Assembly (NCBI GenBank): GCA_021811005.1
Contig: JAJZPY010000075.1
Coordinates: 1 to 10,032 of the forward strand
Length of the DNA stretch: 10,032 bases
Direction: 5' to 3'
DNA from: Pseudomonadota bacterium
GTDB lineage: Bacteria; Pseudomonadota; Gammaproteobacteria; Burkholderiales; Ferrovaceae
The notes under the pieces are model-generated. The model made no database searches, was not told the origin of the DNA, and was given only the letters and a program-made list of their open reading frames with translations. The position numbers and the translations under genes were made by a program. The first letter of the stretch is position 1; each line of letters starts with the position of its first letter. Below, in pieces: positions 1-6,077 of this stretch.

Positions 1-1
1 G

Positions 2-247
2 CTTTCTGCCGCAGGCTCCACCACCGCCACGGCGGGCTCTTCTTCATCTTCCGCCAGCAACCTGAACTCCCTGCAGGCGAGTTTCCAGAATCTGGTGAGC
101 GCCCTGAACAGCGGCACGGGCGCTGGTGGCACGGCCACCGCGGCCAATGCCCCCACCTTGCAGGCTTTCCTGCAAAACCTGCTGCAGGACGTCCAGAATC
201 ACGGCACCAGCCTGACCCTCGGCTCCTCGGTCAGCACCGCGGTCTGA
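2..247 (+). CDS. C-terminal fragment of an unrecognised Ser/Ala/Gly-rich protein
   Basis: The window opens inside a plus-strand reading frame that runs 81 codons to a TGA at 245-247; its start lies upstream of the window. The visible part begins with a low-complexity Ser/Thr/Ala/Gly stretch (about residues 3-19, including a run of five Ser). Two amphipathic helical segments follow, around LQASFQNLVSAL and LQAFLQNLLQDV, each with Leu/Phe spaced every three to four residues, separated by a Gly/Thr/Ala-rich linker. It ends in a short polar tail. There are no cysteines and no catalytic motif. Codon third positions are strongly GC-rich, as in the neighbouring genes, which supports real coding. I do not recognise a family. 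The composition fits a surface, secreted or structural protein with repeated helical modules, but no function should be assigned. Confidence 0.6.
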   Translation, partial: LSAAGSTTATAGSSSSSASNLNSLQASFQNLVSALNSGTGAGGTATAANAPTLQAFLQNLLQDVQNHGTSLTLGSSVSTAV

Positions 248-259
248 AGGCAATTCCGC

Positions 260-283
260 CGGCAGGGCGCCGCAGCCCTGCCG
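260..283 (+). terminator. GC-rich hairpin after the first gene
   Basis: A 9-bp perfect stem (CGGCAGGGC at 260-268 with GCCCTGCCG at 275-283) closes a 6-base loop, 12 bases after the stop of the preceding gene. No T-run follows, so it is not a classical intrinsic terminator. It may act as a weak terminator or an mRNA 3'-end stabiliser. The position is right; the function is inferred. Confidence 0.4.
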
Positions 284-322
284 CGCGCCGGTCGCCGTGC
301 GGCAGAACCTCGGCGAATTGAC

Positions 323-328
323 TATAAT
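323..328 (+). promoter_or_regulatory. Candidate sigma-70 -10 box (TATAAT) for the creatininase cluster
   Basis: A perfect TATAAT lies at 323-328, in a non-coding gap that is otherwise GC-rich. No convincing -35 hexamer is seen 16-18 bases upstream (the sequence there is around CGGCAG). Transcription would begin near 335-336, which coincides with the ATG of a short open frame, and would lead into the exported-protein genes downstream. The hexamer is seen directly; promoter activity is inferred. Confidence 0.5.
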
Positions 329-335
329 GGCCGCG

Positions 336-380
336 ATGAACCGCAGGATTCCGGCCGCAAGCCTTTCCCTCCATGGTTGA
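336..380 (+). CDS. Possible 14-codon leaderless uORF overlapping the creatininase start
   Basis: ATG at 336 opens a 14-residue frame (MNRRIPAASLSLHG) that stops at TGA 378-380. Its start is 7 bases after a perfect TATAAT box, so an mRNA from that promoter would begin at or next to this AUG. Its end overlaps the creatininase ATG at 373 in another frame, with the stop codon just beyond that start. The creatininase ATG has only a pyrimidine-rich CTTTCCCTCC upstream and no purine-rich ribosome binding site, so its translation could depend on ribosomes ending this small frame and restarting. The arrangement is seen; translation of the frame is speculative, and a random frame of this length is common. 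Confidence 0.3.
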   Translation: MNRRIPAASLSLHG

Positions 381-1239
381 ATTCGCCTTCTCATGGCGTC
401 GCGGCATTGCCGCCCTCGCCCTGCTGGTTTCGCCCCTCCTGACCCTGGCATCTCCCGTCAACCCGCCGGAACAGTCCAGCGTTTACCTGGAAGAGCTCAC
501 TTCCCCCGAACTGCGGGCCCTGATCGCTTCCGGAACCACCACGGCGCTGGTCCCCATCGGCGGAACCGAACAAAACGGGCCGCACATGGTGCTGGGCAAG
601 CACAACGTGCGCGTGCGCATTCTGGCCGGAGCCATCGCGCGCCAGCTGGGCCATGCGGTGGTCGCGCCGGTGATTGCCTACGTGCCGGAAGGCACCATCG
701 ATCCGCCGGCGGCGCACATGCGCTATGCCGGAACCCTGTCGGTTTCCGGGCAGGCCTTTGAAGCCGTGCTCGAAGGCGCTGCGCGCAGCCTCAAGCAGCA
801 TGGTTTCCGCCACGTGGTGTTTGTGGGGGACCACGGGGGCTATCAGAAACTGGAAACTCGCGTGGCCGAGCGCCTGAACCGACAGTGGGCAGGACATTCC
901 CCATGCCGGGCCCATGCCCTGACGGCCTATTACGACGCAGCCCAGGAGCCCTTTTCGGCTGATCTGGAGAAACACGGCTTCAGCGCAGCCCAGATCGGCA
1001 CCCACGCAGGCCTGGCGGATACCGCCCTGGCACTGGCCGTGGACCCCGCCCTGGTGCGTCCGGGCGCCCAGGCCTCGGCCATGCCGGATGCGGCCGGTGT
1101 GCATGGCGACCCGCGACCGGCCACCGCCGCCCTGGGCGAGCCGGGGGTGCGGCAGATCGTGGAAACGTCGGTGAAAGCCATCCGCGCCATGACGGCTGCC
1201 GATGACCGTACCCCTGAATTGAATACTCCAAGGAGATGA
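373..1239 (+). CDS. Creatininase-family amidohydrolase-like protein, exported
   Basis: The 288-residue product belongs to the creatininase fold family, metal-dependent amidohydrolases that open cyclic or linear amides. An N-terminal signal peptide is clear: Arg9-Arg10, a hydrophobic stretch at about 11-25, then a likely cleavage after LAS near 27. The family's first metal-binding block appears as PIGGTEQNGPH (61-71), the second as GDHGG (152-156) and the third as THAGLAD (210-216). In characterised creatininase the ligands are Glu, His, Asp, His and Glu. Here Glu66 and His154 remain, but the second ligand is Asn68, the Asp position is His77 and the creatininase-specific Glu is Gly156. True creatininase activity is therefore unlikely, and the substrate is unknown. 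An in-frame TGA at 337 leaves ATG 373 as the first possible start, though it has no Shine-Dalgarno. The stop overlaps the next gene's start (TGATG), so the two are probably translationally coupled. Confidence 0.85.
   Translation: MVEFAFSWRRGIAALALLVSPLLTLASPVNPPEQSSVYLEELTSPELRALIASGTTTALVPIGGTEQNGPHMVLGKHNVRVRILAGAIARQLGHAVVAPVIAYVPEGTIDPPAAHMRYAGTLSVSGQAFEAVLEGAARSLKQHGFRHVVFVGDHGGYQKLETRVAERLNRQWAGHSPCRAHALTAYYDAAQEPFSADLEKHGFSAAQIGTHAGLADTALALAVDPALVRPGAQASAMPDAAGVHGDPRPATAALGEPGVRQIVETSVKAIRAMTAADDRTPELNTPRR
1230..1235 (+). promoter_or_regulatory. Strong ribosome binding site before a triple start (ATG ATG TTG)
   Basis: AAGGAG at 1230-1235 lies inside the end of the creatininase gene. 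It directly abuts ATG 1236, is 3 bases from ATG 1239 and 6 bases from TTG 1242, all in one frame. The usual 5-9 base spacing favours TTG 1242; codon preference favours ATG 1239. ATG 1236 is least likely on spacing. The choice changes the signal peptide by only one or two residues. Confidence 0.6.
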
Positions 1240-2480
1240 TGTTGAAACAGACACGAACCCTGGCAGGACTGCTTGCACTGGCTGCCCTGGGCACCCTCGG
1301 GTTGGCTTCCCTGCAAGGAACCGCAGCCGAAGAGCCGGTCGTCACGGTCCATGGCATGCCGCCGGTTGTGGACCCCGGCAATCTCTACAGCGAAACGGGC
1401 CCCGATCACCTGAGCGACGCGGTGCGCAACGACCTGGCGCGCATTTACGTGCCCAACCTGCGCTCCAATGACGTTTACGTGATCGATCCCGCCACCTTCA
1501 AGGTGGTGGACCGCTTCAAGGTGGGGCACGGTCCGCAGCACGTGGTGCCTTCCTGGGACCTGCGTACCCTGTGGGTGGCCAACAACGACGAACGCCACAA
1601 CAACGGCAGCCTCACCCCCATCGATCCGCGCACGGGAAAACCCGGAGCGCCGGTGCCGGTGGATGACCCCTACAACATGTATTTCACGCCCGACGGTACT
1701 TCGGCCATCGTGGTGGCTGAAGCCCGCCGCCGCCTCGATTTTCGCGATCCGCACAGCATGAAAATGCAATATTCGATCGAGACGCCCCAGTGCGGCGGCA
1801 TCAATCACGCGGACTTTTCCATTGACGGCCACTATGCCCTGTTCACCTGCGAATTCAACGGCAGCATCGTCAAGATCGATCTCGACCAGCGCAAGGTGGC
1901 GGGCTACCTGAAACTCCAGATGCCGCGCACCCGGTTCGTGGACACGCCCAGCGGCGCCGCCCGCGGCGCGACGGAAATCTGCAGCGCGGCCCGCGGCATG
2001 CCGCAGGACATCCGCGTGTCGCCGGACGGCAAGCGCTTCTACGTGGCGGACATGGACGCGGACGGCGTCCATGTCGTGGATGGCGACGCCTTCAAGGAAG
2101 TCGGTTTCATCAGCACCGGCCCCGGCGCCCATGGCCTTTACCCCAGTCGCGACGGCAAGCTGTTGTACGTGGCCAACCGCGGCTCGCATAAAGTCCATGG
2201 CGGGCCGCACGGCCCCGGCAGCGTCACCGTCATCGATTTCGCCACCGGCAAGATCGTGAACCGCTGGCCCATTCCGGGGGGCGGCAGCCCCGACATGGGC
2301 AACGTCAGCGCCGACGGCAAAACGCTCTGGCTGTCAGGCCGCTTCGACGACGTGGTTTATCGTTTCGACACCCACAGCGGGGCCGTGTCACAGCTCAAGG
2401 TGGGAGAAGAACCCCACGGCCTGACCGTGTGGCCGCTACCCGGCCGTTATTCGCTCGGCCACACCGGAAACCTGCGCTGA
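1239..2480 (+). CDS. YncE/YVTN-type beta-propeller protein, exported
   Basis: The product is about 413 residues. A Lys/Arg start and a hydrophobic stretch (LAGLLALAALGTLGLASL) end near TAAEEP, a good signal peptidase I site, so the protein should be periplasmic. The rest consists of repeated beta-propeller blades of the YVTN/YncE type: IYVPN..SNDVYVIDPAT, LWVANN.., RFYVADMDADGVHVVDGD, LLYVANRGSHKV and GSVTVIDFATGKIV, several following an SPDGK or SADGK turn. Three cysteines (near residues 185, 204 and 248) could form a disulfide. No CxxCH haem motif is present, so it is not a c-type cytochrome, although the fold resembles the d1 domain of nitrite reductase. It overlaps the creatininase-like gene by a base or a few and is followed after 2 bases by a lipoprotein gene, suggesting one operon. 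The family has no agreed enzymatic role; binding or scaffolding is inference. The start is uncertain between 1236, 1239 and 1242. Confidence 0.85.
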   Translation: MLKQTRTLAGLLALAALGTLGLASLQGTAAEEPVVTVHGMPPVVDPGNLYSETGPDHLSDAVRNDLARIYVPNLRSNDVYVIDPATFKVVDRFKVGHGPQHVVPSWDLRTLWVANNDERHNNGSLTPIDPRTGKPGAPVPVDDPYNMYFTPDGTSAIVVAEARRRLDFRDPHSMKMQYSIETPQCGGINHADFSIDGHYALFTCEFNGSIVKIDLDQRKVAGYLKLQMPRTRFVDTPSGAARGATEICSAARGMPQDIRVSPDGKRFYVADMDADGVHVVDGDAFKEVGFISTGPGAHGLYPSRDGKLLYVANRGSHKVHGGPHGPGSVTVIDFATGKIVNRWPIPGGGSPDMGNVSADGKTLWLSGRFDDVVYRFDTHSGAVSQLKVGEEPHGLTVWPLPGRYSLGHTGNLR

Positions 2481-2482
2481 AC

Positions 2483-2707
2483 ATGAAAACGGCCGTCGCG
2501 CTCGGTTTGTGCATGGCGCTGGTGGCCTGCGGGCAGCTGCCGGTGCGCGTGCTGGATGAAAACGAGCGCGGCGTGGTGATCCAGGGCACGGCAGATCGCG
2601 CCCGCGCCGAACAGGCGGCAGAAAAGTCCTGTGCCCGCTTTCACCGGCATGCCCGCTTCAATCAGATGGATTCTTTTCGCGACTACGTGTTCGACTGCGT
2701 GAACTGA
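2483..2707 (+). CDS. Small lipoprotein, unknown function
   Basis: This encodes 74 residues with a textbook lipoprotein signal: MKTAV..., a short hydrophobic core, and the lipobox LVAC with the acylated Cys16. Gly follows the Cys, so there is no aspartate retention signal and outer-membrane sorting is expected in a Gram-negative cell. The mature part (about 58 residues) is charged and has two further cysteines, Cys50 and Cys72, that could form one disulfide. ATG 2483 was chosen because it places the lipobox correctly; an in-frame ATG at 2429 would extend back into the propeller gene and bury the signal. The gene begins 2 bases after the propeller's stop with no good ribosome binding site, so it probably relies on translational coupling. 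I do not recognise a named family. With its two upstream neighbours it makes a set of three consecutive exported proteins. Confidence 0.75.
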   Translation: MKTAVALGLCMALVACGQLPVRVLDENERGVVIQGTADRARAEQAAEKSCARFHRHARFNQMDSFRDYVFDCVN

Positions 2708-2719
2708 AAGCCCTGCGGC

Positions 2720-3034
2720 TTAGCCGGTGCTCCAGTTGCGCGGTCGCTTCATGCCGGCGATGCGGCAGGCCTGCTGCACATAGCCGTAAGGGAACAGCTC
2801 GAACAGCTTGTTGCGTGCTTCCGACCCAAACCGTTCCGCCAGGTGCTTGATGGAAAACCGCGCATCGGGCGCGATCAGGTGACTTTCGTAATAACCCCGC
2901 ATGAAGCGGATGACGTCCCAGTGGTCTTCCGTCAGGACGATGTTTTCCTGGAGCGCAAAATGCTCGGCCCAGGATTCGTCCCAGTCCATGGGGTTGATCA
3001 GGTAACCGTCCTCGTCGAGGCATTGTGCGTCCAT
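2720..3034 (-). CDS. DsrC/TusE-family sulfur-relay-like protein lacking the penultimate cysteine
   Basis: From ATG 3034 the product has 104 residues and the typical DsrC/TusE layout: DEDGYLINPMDW near the start, LTEDHWDVIRFMRGYY in the middle (family: LT.EHWEV..F.R.FY), and a C-terminal arm FPYGYVQQACRIAGMKRPRN then WSTG. DsrC carries persulfide or trisulfide sulfur on two cysteines 11 residues apart at the C-terminus; TusE keeps only the penultimate one, which hands sulfur to tRNA thiolation. Here the upstream cysteine is present (Cys90), but the position 11 residues later is Trp101 and the tail is three residues longer. It is therefore neither a full DsrC nor a TusE, and more likely a regulatory or accessory paralogue. 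In-frame ATGs at 3070 and 3130 would give 116 or 136 residues; 3034 fits the family's N-terminus, but no start has a well-spaced ribosome binding site. It converges on the lipoprotein gene, with 12 bases between the stops. Confidence 0.85.
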   Translation of the reverse strand: MDAQCLDEDGYLINPMDWDESWAEHFALQENIVLTEDHWDVIRFMRGYYESHLIAPDARFSIKHLAERFGSEARNKLFELFPYGYVQQACRIAGMKRPRNWSTG

Positions 3035-3145
3035 GGGGGCATCATAGGGTCCTTGCGCCTCCCCTGACATACCCCCTTGGTTGTAGCCCGGATGGGGGGT
3101 ACGACCCCGGAAAATCCCCACAGGTATCACCTAACCGCCTGTTAA

Positions 3146-3154
3146 TGATATGCT
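3146..3154 (+). promoter_or_regulatory. Candidate extended -10 promoter for the PAS-GGDEF-EAL gene
   Basis: TGATATGCT at 3146-3154 is an extended -10 element (TGn followed by TATGCT) in the 156-base divergent gap between the DsrC-like gene and the signalling gene. It would start transcription near 3161, giving a leader of about 30 bases. No clear -35 hexamer is seen, as is common when the extended -10 is present. This is the most AT-rich part of the gap. The remainder (3035-3145) is GC-rich and holds runs of C and G but no recognisable operator. Confidence 0.35.
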
Positions 3155-3190
3155 TTTCTCGGCCCCATTCATTCTTACAAATCAGGCCTG

Positions 3191-5632
3191 ATGAAAACGA
3201 CCCGCTTTTTTTCGGAAAACGGTTTTTTGCTTCACAGCCTGAAGGAAGCAGTGGACGCGATTCCGGCCGCCCTTTTCATCAAGGATCCCGCCGGCAGGAT
3301 CCTGCTCATGAACCGCGCCTGCGAAGAACAATGGGGCATGCCTTTTGCCGAAATCCGCGGCACCGACGGCGGAGCTTTTTTCCCGCCCGACCAGATGGAC
3401 TGGTTTCGTGCCAAGGACCGCGAAGTGTTCGCCGGCGGCGCCCAGGTGGATTTCGAGGAAACATTCTGGAATGCCAAGCTGCGGCAGAACCGCACCGGAC
3501 ACACGTTCAAGAAACCGCTTTTTTCATCCGACGGCTTGCCGCTCTACCTGGTTTGCACCACATTCGACATCACGGAACGGCAGCAACTGGAAAACAGCCT
3601 GAGCGAGCGCGAAGCGCGCTATCGCGGCGTCATTGAAACCGCCGCGGACGGCTTCTGGTGCGTGGATACGGAAGCGCGACTGCTGGAAGTCAACGATGCC
3701 TACGTGCGCCAGTCCGGCTACAGCCGGGAAGAACTGCTGCGCATGAAAGTCACGGACCTGGAGGCCCGTGAAACCCCTGCCCAAACCGCGGCCCACATCC
3801 GCACGGTGCTGGAACGGGGCTATGACCGGTTTGAATCCGTTCATCGCCGCAAGGATGGCAGCCTCTGGCCGGTGGAAGTGGTGGTGAGCTACTGGCCCCT
3901 GGAAGAAGGCCGGTTTTTCGTCTTCAGCAAGGATCTTTCGGAAACGCGCAAAGCCAACGAGCTGATGCGGCTGGCCACGCTCATCTACCAGACCAGCGCC
4001 GAAGCGGTCATGGTGACCGACCCGGACAACAACATCATCGACGTCAACCCGGCATTCACCCATCAGACCGGCTATACCCTCGATGAAGTGTACGGACGGA
4101 ATCCCCGCATGCTGCAGTCCGGCAAGCACACCAAGCCCTTTTACGAAGAACTCTGGCAGGCCCTGCTGCAGCAGGGCAACTGGCAGGGGGAACTGTGGGA
4201 CCGCCGCAAGGACGGTTCGCTGCACGTGAAGCTGGCCAACATCAGCCTGATCCGCAACGAAGACGGCAGCATCTTCCGCCACGTGGCCCAGTTTTTCGAC
4301 ATCACCGACCGCAAGCAGAAGGAAGAGCTGATCTGGACTCAGGCCAATTACGACACCCTCACCGGACTGCCCAACCGCCGCCTGTTCCATGACCGCCTGG
4401 AACAGGAAACCAAAAAGGCAAACCGTTCGGGACAGCCGCTGGCCCTGCTGTTCATCGACCTTGATCGCTTCAAGGAAGTCAACGACACCCTGGGACATGC
4501 CAAAGGAGACGTGCTTCTGATGGAAGCGGCACGCCGCATCACCGCCTGCGTGCGTGATACCGATACGGTGGCGCGCCTGGGCGGCGACGAGTTCACGGTC
4601 ATTCTCAACGAGTTCGGCGATCCCGCCAGCCTGGAACGGATTGCCCAGACCATCATCAGCCGGCTCTCCGAAGCGTTCGAGCTGGGCGGCGATGACCTGT
4701 GCTACGTTTCGGCCAGCATCGGCATCACGCTCTATCCCAACGACGCCGGCAATCTGGACGAGCTCATGCGCCATGCCGACCAGGCCATGTATGTGGCCAA
4801 GGCGGAAGGGCGCAACCGTTTCAACTATTTCGTTCCGTCCATGCAGCATGAAGCCCTGGAAAAGCTGTCGTTGACCAACCAGCTGCGCCAGGCCCTGTCG
4901 CGCGGCGAACTGGCAGTCCACTACCAGCCGATCGTGGAAGCGGCCACGGGGCGCCTGGACAAGGCGGAAGCCCTGCTGCGCTGGAACCATCCCTTGCGCG
5001 GCCAGATTCCCCCCGACCGCTTCATCCCGCTGGCGGAAGAGTCGGGACTGATTCGCGAAATCGGGGAATGGGTTTTTCAGCAAGCAATCGCCAACATTGA
5101 GCGCTGGAGGGATCGGTACGGCCGCCTCATCCAGGTGAGCGTGAACAAGTCGCCCATCCAGTTCGACCACCCTCACAGCCACGACTGGATCGGGCAGCTG
5201 GAGCGCGCCGGACTTCCCGGAAACAGCATCACCGTCGAAATCACGGAACGGCTCCTGCTCAAGGATTCGCCCGGGCTGCGACAACGGCTGCTGAGTTTCC
5301 GAAACACCGGCATCGAAGTGTCCATCGACGATTTTGGAACCGGTTTCTCCGCCCTTTCCTACCTCAAGCAGTTCGACATCGACTACCTCAAGATCGACCG
5401 TTCCTTCGTGAGCAATCTCACCCAGCAGGAAAGTGCCAAGGCGCTGGCGGAAGCCATCATCGTCATGGCCCACAAGCTGGGCATCAAGACCGTGGCCGAA
5501 GGGGTGGAAACCCCGCTGCAGCGGGAACTGCTCACCGCCTTCGGGTGCGACTACCTGCAGGGTTTCCTGTTTTCGCGTCCGCTGCCGCTCCATGATTTTG
5601 AAAAGCGGCTGCAGCAGGAAACCTCGTCGTGA
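3191..5632 (+). CDS. PAS-PAS-PAS-GGDEF-EAL cyclic di-GMP signalling protein
   Basis: This 813-residue soluble protein has three N-terminal PAS domains (about 15-130, 142-255 and 258-375), each ending in the usual DIT/DLSE-type exit. A GGDEF domain (about 380-545) and an EAL domain (about 557-805) follow. The diguanylate cyclase signature is intact (RLGGDEF, G464-F468), as is the allosteric c-di-GMP inhibition site RxxD (Arg455/Asp458, five residues upstream). The phosphodiesterase motifs are also intact: EALLRW (593-598), Asn652, EITE (683-686), DDFGTG (713-718), Lys734, the VAEGVET glutamates (770 and 773) and Gln790. Both activities are therefore possible, with the net direction probably set by the PAS domains; their ligand (haem, flavin, other) cannot be read here. 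No membrane segment or signal peptide is seen, so it is cytoplasmic. A weak AGG lies 4 bases before ATG 3191, and no other in-frame ATG occurs for about 40 codons. The stop overlaps the next gene's GTG. Confidence 0.95.
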   Translation: MKTTRFFSENGFLLHSLKEAVDAIPAALFIKDPAGRILLMNRACEEQWGMPFAEIRGTDGGAFFPPDQMDWFRAKDREVFAGGAQVDFEETFWNAKLRQNRTGHTFKKPLFSSDGLPLYLVCTTFDITERQQLENSLSEREARYRGVIETAADGFWCVDTEARLLEVNDAYVRQSGYSREELLRMKVTDLEARETPAQTAAHIRTVLERGYDRFESVHRRKDGSLWPVEVVVSYWPLEEGRFFVFSKDLSETRKANELMRLATLIYQTSAEAVMVTDPDNNIIDVNPAFTHQTGYTLDEVYGRNPRMLQSGKHTKPFYEELWQALLQQGNWQGELWDRRKDGSLHVKLANISLIRNEDGSIFRHVAQFFDITDRKQKEELIWTQANYDTLTGLPNRRLFHDRLEQETKKANRSGQPLALLFIDLDRFKEVNDTLGHAKGDVLLMEAARRITACVRDTDTVARLGGDEFTVILNEFGDPASLERIAQTIISRLSEAFELGGDDLCYVSASIGITLYPNDAGNLDELMRHADQAMYVAKAEGRNRFNYFVPSMQHEALEKLSLTNQLRQALSRGELAVHYQPIVEAATGRLDKAEALLRWNHPLRGQIPPDRFIPLAEESGLIREIGEWVFQQAIANIERWRDRYGRLIQVSVNKSPIQFDHPHSHDWIGQLERAGLPGNSITVEITERLLLKDSPGLRQRLLSFRNTGIEVSIDDFGTGFSALSYLKQFDIDYLKIDRSFVSNLTQQESAKALAEAIIVMAHKLGIKTVAEGVETPLQRELLTAFGCDYLQGFLFSRPLPLHDFEKRLQQETSS

Positions 5633-5994
5633 TCGCCTCCAGCCGCATCCGCATCAAGCGGGCCTACGACCCGCCCGAACCCGGGGATGGCACGCGCCTG
5701 CTGGTGGACCGCCTCTGGCCGCGCGGCCTGCGCAAGGAAGACGCCGCCCTGCAGGGCTGGGAAAAAGACCTGGCGCCCAGCACCAGGCTGCGCCAATGGT
5801 TTGGGCACGACCCCGCACGCTGGGAGGAATTCCGACGCCGCTACCTGGCGGAAATGGCCCTCAACCCGGAACCGTTCGAAGCCGTGCGCAAGCTCGCACG
5901 TTCCGGCACGGTCACTCTCGTTTATGCGGCACGCGACGAGGCGCATAACCACGTCTTGGTGCTGCGCGATTTCCTGCTGGGAAAGTTCAGTTGA
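5629..5994 (+). CDS. DUF488 family protein, YeaO-like
   Basis: The product is 121 residues, the usual length for the YeaO branch of DUF488. Hallmark stretches are RAYDPPEPGDGTRLLVDRLW then PRGL (11-34), LAPSTRLRQWFGHDPARWEEF (48-68) and VTLVYAARDEAHNHVLVL (95-112). Family members are small cytoplasmic proteins with conserved Arg, Trp and His residues and no firmly established reaction. The start is GTG 5629, overlapping the upstream stop as GTGA, with AGGAA at 5616-5620 eight bases before it, a good ribosome binding site inside the EAL-coding end. The overlap indicates cotranscription and coupled translation with the c-di-GMP gene. Whether this reflects a functional link or only compact packing cannot be told from sequence. 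No hairpin with a T-run follows, so transcription may continue towards the transporter gene 83 bases downstream. Confidence 0.9.
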   Translation: MIASSRIRIKRAYDPPEPGDGTRLLVDRLWPRGLRKEDAALQGWEKDLAPSTRLRQWFGHDPARWEEFRRRYLAEMALNPEPFEAVRKLARSGTVTLVYAARDEAHNHVLVLRDFLLGKFS

Positions 5995-6065
5995 GAGCGC
6001 TTGCCAGCAGCTTCGGTAACGGTTGACCCTTTCCCCGCCACCGCCCATCCGGCCCGGGGCAGCGT

Positions 6066-6071
6066 TATACT
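6066..6071 (+). promoter_or_regulatory. Candidate -10 box placing +1 at the TauE-like ATG (leaderless)
   Basis: TATACT at 6066-6071 is followed by six bases (GACTCC) and then ATG 6078, so the expected transcription start coincides with the first base of the start codon. No Shine-Dalgarno precedes this ATG, and no upstream in-frame start exists before a TGA at 6024. The 17-base-upstream position (6043-6048, GCCCAT) is a poor -35. The hexamer and spacing are seen; a leaderless mRNA is inferred. Confidence 0.4.
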
Positions 6072-6077
6072 GACTCC

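Noticed and set aside
930..2210. Minus-strand frame of 426 codons across the creatininase-like and propeller genes
   Set aside because: It spans two well-supported plus-strand genes and their junction, and its product is low-complexity His/Val/Ala-rich without motifs. It is a codon-bias shadow.
2708..2721. Small hairpin AAGCC-CTGC-GGCTT between the convergent lipoprotein and DsrC-like genes
   Set aside because: It has only 5 base pairs, no T-run on either strand, and overlaps the stop codon of the DsrC-like gene. It is too weak to call a terminator.
3088..3110. GGGG-TACGA-CCCC inverted repeat in the divergent gap as an operator
   Set aside because: Four base pairs of G/C in a GC-rich gap are expected by chance, and no second copy or regulator gene is nearby.
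3035..3130. N-terminal extension of the DsrC-like protein to ATG 3070 or 3130
   Set aside because: The extra residues (Pro/Gly-rich) are not part of the family, whose N-terminus begins shortly before the DEDGYL motif. The near-start G-run before ATG 3070 is too close to act as a good ribosome binding site. It is not fully excluded.
3204..3228. T-rich runs with a possible AAAACGG/TTTTTT hairpin resembling a terminator
   Set aside because: It lies within the first codons of the PAS-GGDEF-EAL gene. AT-rich early codons are common and keep the start unstructured, and the stem is poor.
3524..5593. Open frame of 689 codons on the minus strand, antisense to the GGDEF-EAL gene
   Set aside because: It mirrors the strongly GC-biased codons of a clearly real plus-strand gene with intact catalytic motifs. 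Its translation has no recognisable domain.
6023..6028. TTGACC as a -35 box for the TauE-like gene
   Set aside because: It is 37 bases upstream of the TATACT hexamer, far beyond the allowed spacing, and no -10 lies 16-18 bases after it.
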